Source of the DNA: Vreelandella sp042466685
Lineage (GTDB): Bacteria > Pseudomonadota > Gammaproteobacteria > Pseudomonadales > Halomonadaceae
Assembly (NCBI RefSeq): GCF_042466685.1
Contig: NZ_CP170448.1
Coordinates: forward strand, 310,001 to 374,000
Reading direction: 5' to 3'
DNA length: 64,000 nucleotides
Within the stretch, counting starts at the first letter, position 1; each line of letters begins with the position of its first letter. Both the position numbers and the translations under genes were made by a program. Under the pieces are notes generated by a model that was not told the DNA's origin, searched no databases, and saw only the letters and a program-made list of their open reading frames with translations. Positions 59,028 through 64,000 of the stretch are shown in pieces.

Positions 59028-61178
59028 GTGAATCCGGTAAAGAAAACGTTCCAGTACGGTCGTAGCACCGTCACGCTAGAAACCGGGCGTATTGCTCGCC
59101 AGGCCACGGGCGCTGTCATGGTTACCATGGATGACACCGTCGTGCTGTGTACCGTTGTGGCTCGTAAAGAGGCAAATCCGAGCCAACCCTTTTTCCCCCT
59201 CTCGGTACACTACCAAGAGAAAACCTACGCAGTGGGCAAGATTCCTGGCGGCTTCTTTAAGCGCGAAGGTCGTCCCACTGAGAAAGAGACGCTGACCTCG
59301 CGGCTGATTGACCGCCCGATTCGTCCGCTATTTCCCAAAGGCTTTATGAACGAAGTGCAGGTTGTCTGTACCGTTCTCTCCACCGACCGTAACCACGATC
59401 CGGATATCGCTGCTTTACTTGGCACCTCCGCGGCGCTGAGCATCTCTGGCGTGCCGTTTAGTGGCCCGATTGGCGCAGCCCGCGTTGGTTTTAACGAAGA
59501 GAAAGGCTACTTCCTCAACCCAACGGTTGAAGAACTGGCCACCTCTGAGCTGGACATGGTCGTCGCCGGTACTGAAAAAGCCGTGCTGATGGTTGAGTCT
59601 GAAGCCAAAGAGCTGCTGGAAGACGAAATGCTGGGCGCCGTACTATTCGGTCACCAGGAGATGCAGGTCGCGATCAGCGCCATCAATGAACTGGTTGCTG
59701 AAGCGGGCAAGCCACGCTGGGAGTGGCAGGCCGCCGAAGAGAACCAGGCGCTCAAAACCGCCATGGCCGACGCCTTTGAAGCGAAAGTGGGCGATGCTTA
59801 CCGCATCACCGACAAAATGCAGCGCCAGGATGCACTGGCTGAGTTGAAAGAGCAGGCGATTGGACAGCTGGCAGCCGACGAAGGCGAGCCGGTTAATGAC
59901 AAATTCAGTCGCGACGACGTGAAAGGTGCTTTTGCGGGTTTGGAAAAACGCGTAGTGCGTTCACGGGTTGTCAAAGGCGAGCCGCGTATTGATGGTCGTG
60001 ACAACCAGACCGTTCGCCCGCTGGCCATCGAAGTCGGTGTGCTGCCGAAAGCGCACGGTTCCGCTATCTTTACCCGTGGTGAGACCCAAGCGATTGCCGT
60101 GGCGACGCTGGGTACCCTGCGTGATTCCCAACTGATCGAGTCCCTGGAAGGCGAGCGTAAAGACCGCTTTATGCTGCACTACAACTTCCCTCCTTTCTCA
60201 GTAGGCGAAGCGGGCTTTATGGGCGGCCCGAAACGTCGTGAAATCGGTCACGGCCGCTTGGCGCGTCGTGGCGTCCAGGCGATGCTGCCATCCGAAGACA
60301 CTTTCCCTTACACCATTCGTGTGGTGTCGGAAATTACCGAGTCCAATGGCTCAAGCTCCATGGCTTCTGTGTGTGGCTCTTCGCTTGCGCTGATGGACGC
60401 GGGCGTGCCGTTGAAAGCACCGGTCGCTGGTATTGCCATGGGCCTGGTGAAAGACGCCGATGGCTTTGCCGTCTTGACCGATATCCTGGGTGACGAAGAT
60501 CACCTTGGCGATATGGACTTTAAAGTTGCCGGTTCCGAAGAGGGCATTACCGCCCTGCAGATGGATATCAAGATCGAAGGCATCAACGAAGAGATTATGG
60601 AGCTCGCGCTGCAGCAAGCACTGACTGCGCGGCTGAGTATTCTCGAGCAGATGAATGTCGTGATCAGCCAGAGCCGTAGCGATGTCTCGGACAACGCGCC
60701 GTCCATGGCAACGATCAAAATCGATCCGGACAAAATCCGCGACGTGATTGGTAAAGGTGGTGCAACCATTCGCAAAATCTGCGAAGACACCGGCGCCTCT
60801 ATTGACCTCGACGACGATGGCACCGTGCGTATCTACGCGGAAGATAAAGCCGCCGCCAAGCGCGCCATCGACACCGTACTGGCGATTACCGCTGAAGCGG
60901 AAATCGGCAAGCTGTATATGGGTAAAGTGGTACGCATTGCTGACTTCGGTGCGTTCGTTAATATCATGCCGGGTACCGATGGCCTGGTACACATCTCGCA
61001 GATCGTTGCCGAACGCGTTAACAACGTGCGCGACTTCTTGAACGAAGGCGATGACGTGATTGTGAAGGTACTGGATATCGACAACCGCAACCGCGTGAAG
61101 CTGTCGATGAAAGAGATCACCGAAGAAGAGAAAGCCGCGTTTGCCGCGGAAGCAGCGGAAACCGAAGCGACGATTTAA
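59028..61178 (+). CDS. pnp: Polyribonucleotide nucleotidyltransferase
   Basis: 716 residues from the GTG at 59028 (GAAGGAAG 6 nt upstream); the frame is open from 59004 but the family start, NPVKKTFQYG, fits the GTG. Two RNase PH domains (second with FPPFSVGEAGFMGGPKRREIGHG and DILGDEDHLGDMDFKVAGS), a KH domain (IRDVIGKGGATIRKI) and an S1 domain (GKVVRIADFGAFVNIMPGTDG). 3'-5' RNA phosphorolysis in the degradosome. Confidence 0.98.
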   Translation: MNPVKKTFQYGRSTVTLETGRIARQATGAVMVTMDDTVVLCTVVARKEANPSQPFFPLSVHYQEKTYAVGKIPGGFFKREGRPTEKETLTSRLIDRPIRPLFPKGFMNEVQVVCTVLSTDRNHDPDIAALLGTSAALSISGVPFSGPIGAARVGFNEEKGYFLNPTVEELATSELDMVVAGTEKAVLMVESEAKELLEDEMLGAVLFGHQEMQVAISAINELVAEAGKPRWEWQAAEENQALKTAMADAFEAKVGDAYRITDKMQRQDALAELKEQAIGQLAADEGEPVNDKFSRDDVKGAFAGLEKRVVRSRVVKGEPRIDGRDNQTVRPLAIEVGVLPKAHGSAIFTRGETQAIAVATLGTLRDSQLIESLEGERKDRFMLHYNFPPFSVGEAGFMGGPKRREIGHGRLARRGVQAMLPSEDTFPYTIRVVSEITESNGSSSMASVCGSSLALMDAGVPLKAPVAGIAMGLVKDADGFAVLTDILGDEDHLGDMDFKVAGSEEGITALQMDIKIEGINEEIMELALQQALTARLSILEQMNVVISQSRSDVSDNAPSMATIKIDPDKIRDVIGKGGATIRKICEDTGASIDLDDDGTVRIYAEDKAAAKRAIDTVLAITAEAEIGKLYMGKVVRIADFGAFVNIMPGTDGLVHISQIVAERVNNVRDFLNEGDDVIVKVLDIDNRNRVKLSMKEITEEEKAAFAAEAAETEATI

Positions 61179-61239
61179 ATCGCAAGCTAGGTTTCTGATA
61201 CCGCCCTCGTAGCCTCTGGCTGCGGGGGCGTTGTTTTTG

Positions 61240-61321
61240 CTAGGTACCGTTTTAGCAAAGCACTTTTTTACTAGATACTATTTTAGCAAAGAATTGTTTT
61301 GTGATTAGGTATCGCTTTGTT
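61240..61321 (+). repeat. Tandem imperfect repeats upstream of MFS gene
   Basis: Three related units: CTAGGTACCGTTTTAGCAAA (61240), CTAGATACTATTTTAGCAAA (61271) and a partial TTAGGTATCGCTTTGTT (61305). Period about 31-34 bp. They sit just before the MFS gene and could be a repeated operator. Confidence 0.6.
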
Positions 61322-61352
61322 CGCCGGGATTTAGACAGTCAGGGAGCAGCAG

Positions 61353-62522
61353 ATGGAGCAGCAACAAGCACCGCGCTGGTGGGCGGTGGTCGCCGTGATG
61401 ATCGGCATTTTTTTACTGGTAACCGCTGAGCAACTGCCGATAGGGTTGCTTTCCCAGGTGGCATCTAGCATGGGCGTTACCCCAGGCATGGCAGGCTTAA
61501 TGGTCACTGTGCCCGGTGTGGTCGCTGCCTTTTCAGCCCCGCTGCTGCCGGTAGCGGTGGGGCGCCTGGACCGGCGCATTATGCTCACGGTATTGATGGT
61601 CGTGATGGTGGCCGGGAGTCTGCTCTCGGCATTGGCCAGCAGCTTTATCCTGTTGCTTGCCGCCCGTGTGCTGGTGGGGCTTAGCATTGGTGGGTTTTGG
61701 GCGGTGGCGGGCAGTATTGCCCCGCGGCTAGTGCCGGAGGCTCAGGTACCAAAAGCGATGACGATGATTTTTGGTGGCGTCGCGGCGGCCTCGGTGCTGG
61801 GTGTGCCACTGGGCACGCTGCTGGGGGATCTCAGCAACTGGCGAGTCGCCTTTGGTGCGCTGGGTGGTTTTAGCCTGTTAACGGCAGTGGCGCTTTGGTT
61901 TTGGCTGCCGCCGTTACCACCACGGGAGCCGGTGCGACTCCGAGTGCTCGCGCAGCAGTTTAGCAATCGCGGGGTGCGGGTGGCGGTGTTAACCACGGCT
62001 TTTGTGGTGGTTGGCCACTTTGCTGCCTACACCTTTATTAGCCCCATCCTGCAAGAGATCAGCGGTATTTCCCAACGCCATGTGAGCAGTCTGCTGCTGC
62101 TTTACGGGGCGGCAGGCATTGTGGGCAATATTGCGGCGGGTATGTTCGCCGGGCGACACCCCTACCGCGCAGTGCTGGCGATTCCCAGCCTGCTGCTCAT
62201 CGTAGTGGCCGTGTTCCCGCTGCTGGGTGTGCAGCCGAGCAGTGGCGTAATGCTGCTTATGGTGTGGGGTGCCGTGTTCGGCAGCGTATCGGTGAGTATC
62301 CAAACCTGGATTCTGCGCACCGCACCCAATACCGAAGCCGCCACGGCGTTGATGGCGTTTACCTTCAATATGTCCATTGGCCTGGGGGCGATGGTCGGCG
62401 GGCGCATCGTCGATGGCACCAGCCTGCCTATCGCCATGTGGGCTGCATCGGGCTTGTTTCTACTGGGGATGCTGCTAGTGCTAAGTACGCCAGCCAAGGT
62501 CGTTGGCCAGAAAACGCGTTGA
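61353..62522 (+). CDS. MFS transporter, DHA1/AraJ-like
   Basis: 389 residues, 12 membrane helices in two halves. LLVTAEQLPIGLLSQVASSMGVTPGMAGLM and the motif-A region LPVAVGRLDRR are typical of the drug-H+ antiporter/AraJ-NepI branch. Probably exports a small molecule with H+; the substrate is unknown. A repeat array lies upstream. Convergent with the thiolase gene. Confidence 0.9.
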   Translation: MEQQQAPRWWAVVAVMIGIFLLVTAEQLPIGLLSQVASSMGVTPGMAGLMVTVPGVVAAFSAPLLPVAVGRLDRRIMLTVLMVVMVAGSLLSALASSFILLLAARVLVGLSIGGFWAVAGSIAPRLVPEAQVPKAMTMIFGGVAAASVLGVPLGTLLGDLSNWRVAFGALGGFSLLTAVALWFWLPPLPPREPVRLRVLAQQFSNRGVRVAVLTTAFVVVGHFAAYTFISPILQEISGISQRHVSSLLLLYGAAGIVGNIAAGMFAGRHPYRAVLAIPSLLLIVVAVFPLLGVQPSSGVMLLMVWGAVFGSVSVSIQTWILRTAPNTEAATALMAFTFNMSIGLGAMVGGRIVDGTSLPIAMWAASGLFLLGMLLVLSTPAKVVGQKTR

Positions 62523-62539
62523 GCCAATAGGCACAAAAA

Positions 62540-62566
62540 AATGCCCCCGTAAGCAGCGGGGGCATT
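62540..62566 (-). terminator. Terminator of thiolase gene
   Basis: AATGCCCCCG-TAAGCAG-CGGGGGCATT; the A-run on the left becomes a T-run on the minus strand. It probably also ends the MFS transcript. Confidence 0.8.
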
Positions 62567-62591
62567 GGTTTAGCGTTACCTCAGACAATAA

Positions 62592-63770
62592 TCAAGGACG
62601 CTCAATCGCCAGCGCAACACCTTGACCACCACCGATACACAGCGTCGCAAGACCTTTCTTGGCGTCGCGGGCGATCATTTCGTGGAGCAGCGTGACCAGT
62701 ACGCGGCAGCCGGAGGCACCAATGGGGTGGCCTAGGGCAATCGCGCCGCCGTTGACGTTCACTTTAGAGGTGTCCCAACCGAGCTCTTTATTGACGGATA
62801 GCGCTTGAGCGGCAAACGCTTCATTGGCTTCCACCAGATCCAGGTCATCCAGGCTCCAGCCGGCTTTTTCCAAGCAACGGCGGGTCGCCGGTGCGGGGCC
62901 GATACCCATAATGGCAGGGTCAACGCCTGCGTTGGAGTAAGCGGCGATGCGTGCCAGCGGCTCTAGCCCCAACTGCTTGGCTTTTTCGGCGGAGCAGAGC
63001 ATCACCACTGCCGCGCCGTCGTTGAGCGCCGAGGCATTACCGGCGGTAACGGTACCGTCTTTCTTAAACGCAGGGCGCATGCCGCCAAGCTTCTCCGCGG
63101 TAACTTCCCGGGGGTTTTCGTCGGTGTCGAATACCACCGGATCGCCTTTGCGCTGGGGAATTTCCACCGGCACGATCTGGCCTTTGAACCTGCCTTCTTT
63201 GATGGCGGCAGCGGCTTTCTGCTGTGATGCCGCGGCGAACTCATCCATCGCTTCGCGAGTAATGCCGTACTTCTCAGCGAGGTTCTCGGCAGTAATGCCC
63301 ATATGGTAGTTGTTGAACGCATCCCACAGGCCGTCGTGCACCATGGAATCAATCGCCTTCCAATCGCCCATGCGCTGGCCGTTGCGGGAGTTGGGCAGTA
63401 CGTGGGGCGAGGCGGACATATTCTCCTGGCCACCGGCCAGAATCAGCTCGGCATCGCCGCAGCGAATGGCCTGAGTCGCGAGATGCAGCGCTTTAAGGCC
63501 TGAGCCACACACTTTGTTGATGGTCATGGCCGGTACCGAGTCCGGTAGGCCACCTTTGATAGCCGCTTGGCGCGCCGGATTCTGGCCTACGCCCGCGGTG
63601 AGCACCTGGCCCAGCAGTACTTCGTCAACTTGATCGGGAGAAACGCCGGTGGAGGCGAGTATATCTTTGATTACCAAGGCGCCCAGGTCGCTCGCGGGAA
63701 TACCTGCTAGGGATCCACCGAAAGCGCCCACAGCGGTGCGGCGTGCCGCAACAATGACTACTTCTTGCAT
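62592..63770 (-). CDS. Acetyl-CoA C-acetyltransferase (thiolase)
   Basis: 392 residues, biosynthetic-type thiolase. Nucleophile Cys in NKVCGSGLKAL (about 89), His in NVNGGAIALGHPIGASG (about 349) and second Cys in CIGGGQG (about 379). Joins two acetyl-CoA to acetoacetyl-CoA, the first step to polyhydroxybutyrate, or works in reverse in degradation. No phaB or phaC is adjacent in this window, so the pathway is unresolved. Confidence 0.96.
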   Translation of the reverse strand: MQEVVIVAARRTAVGAFGGSLAGIPASDLGALVIKDILASTGVSPDQVDEVLLGQVLTAGVGQNPARQAAIKGGLPDSVPAMTINKVCGSGLKALHLATQAIRCGDAELILAGGQENMSASPHVLPNSRNGQRMGDWKAIDSMVHDGLWDAFNNYHMGITAENLAEKYGITREAMDEFAAASQQKAAAAIKEGRFKGQIVPVEIPQRKGDPVVFDTDENPREVTAEKLGGMRPAFKKDGTVTAGNASALNDGAAVVMLCSAEKAKQLGLEPLARIAAYSNAGVDPAIMGIGPAPATRRCLEKAGWSLDDLDLVEANEAFAAQALSVNKELGWDTSKVNVNGGAIALGHPIGASGCRVLVTLLHEMIARDAKKGLATLCIGGGQGVALAIERP

Positions 63771-64000
63771 AAAATGACTCCTGAAGTAATTAACAGACAG
63801 TCTGATGCCAGATGCCCGATAGGCGTGCTCTGTCAGCCGTACTCTTTTATTCGTACTCTGTCAGCCGTCTCTTCAGCATAGGGGAAGGTGATGCATTGCG
63901 GCAATACGCATTTATAGGCAAATAAAAACGGGCCAACATGTGGCCCGTCAGGAGAAAGCGTTAGAGGCGCTAAGATTAGGCTAGCTGCACCGGAATAATA
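63771..64000. other. Upstream region of thiolase and end of a likely minus-strand gene
   Basis: A minus-strand intrinsic terminator (ACGGGCCA-ACATG-TGGCCCGT with A-run, 63921-63948) suggests a minus-strand gene ending near the window border. The codons before 63976 read IIPVQLA and stop on that strand; too short to identify. Confidence 0.4.

Overview
The window looks like a chromosomal segment of a moderately halophilic gammaproteobacterium of the Halomonadaceae (Halomonas or a close relative). This is inferred from an NhaD-type Na+/H+ antiporter, the Pseudomonas-like carA-carB-greA and bamE/fur/recN/grpE-dnaK-dnaJ arrangements, metY-rimP-nusA-infB-rbfA-truB-rpsO-pnp synteny, and a tmRNA tag ANDENYAQGALAA. 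Nothing in the sequence names the species.

Layout. 1-11.7 kb: a partial and a complete c-di-GMP signalling protein, small conserved proteins, a glutathione S-transferase, NhaD, an orphan TAXI binding protein, a CaCA exchanger, a cold shock protein, and ZinT with a Zur-box-like operator and a (DH)12 tract. 11.9-17.8 kb is accessory: a putative PD-(D/E)XK protein, one integron-type gene cassette with a recognisable attC and no integrase, a rhodanese, and a LysR/flavin reductase/carotenoid oxygenase cluster whose oxygenase is broken by a 5-bp tandem duplication. 17.93-26.72 kb is an integrative element of about 8.8 kb inserted in the 3' end of ssrA, bounded by a 14-bp direct repeat. It carries a P4-type integrase, AlpA, a chain of tiny overlapping genes, a P2-gpA-like HUH replication endonuclease, BrnT/BrnA, a coiled-coil protein and three 11-bp iteron-like repeats. 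No capsid, terminase or relaxase gene is visible.

26.7-64 kb is conserved core: ssrA/smpB (ribosome rescue), ratA-rnfH, bamE, fur, recN with LexA-like boxes, grpE-dnaK-dnaJ with sigma-32-type promoters, dapB, an orphan C5-methyltransferase with an N-terminal helix-turn-helix, carA-carB-greA behind a strong leader hairpin, yhbY/rlmE/ftsH, folP-glmM-tpiA-secG, two tRNAs, the nusA-infB-pnp translation/RNA-decay operon, an MFS exporter and a thiolase.

The most interesting parts are the ssrA element, which has separated ssrA from its old terminator and supplied a new one, and the lone attC cassette. Functions of the element's small genes and of the 328-residue coiled-coil protein could not be assigned.
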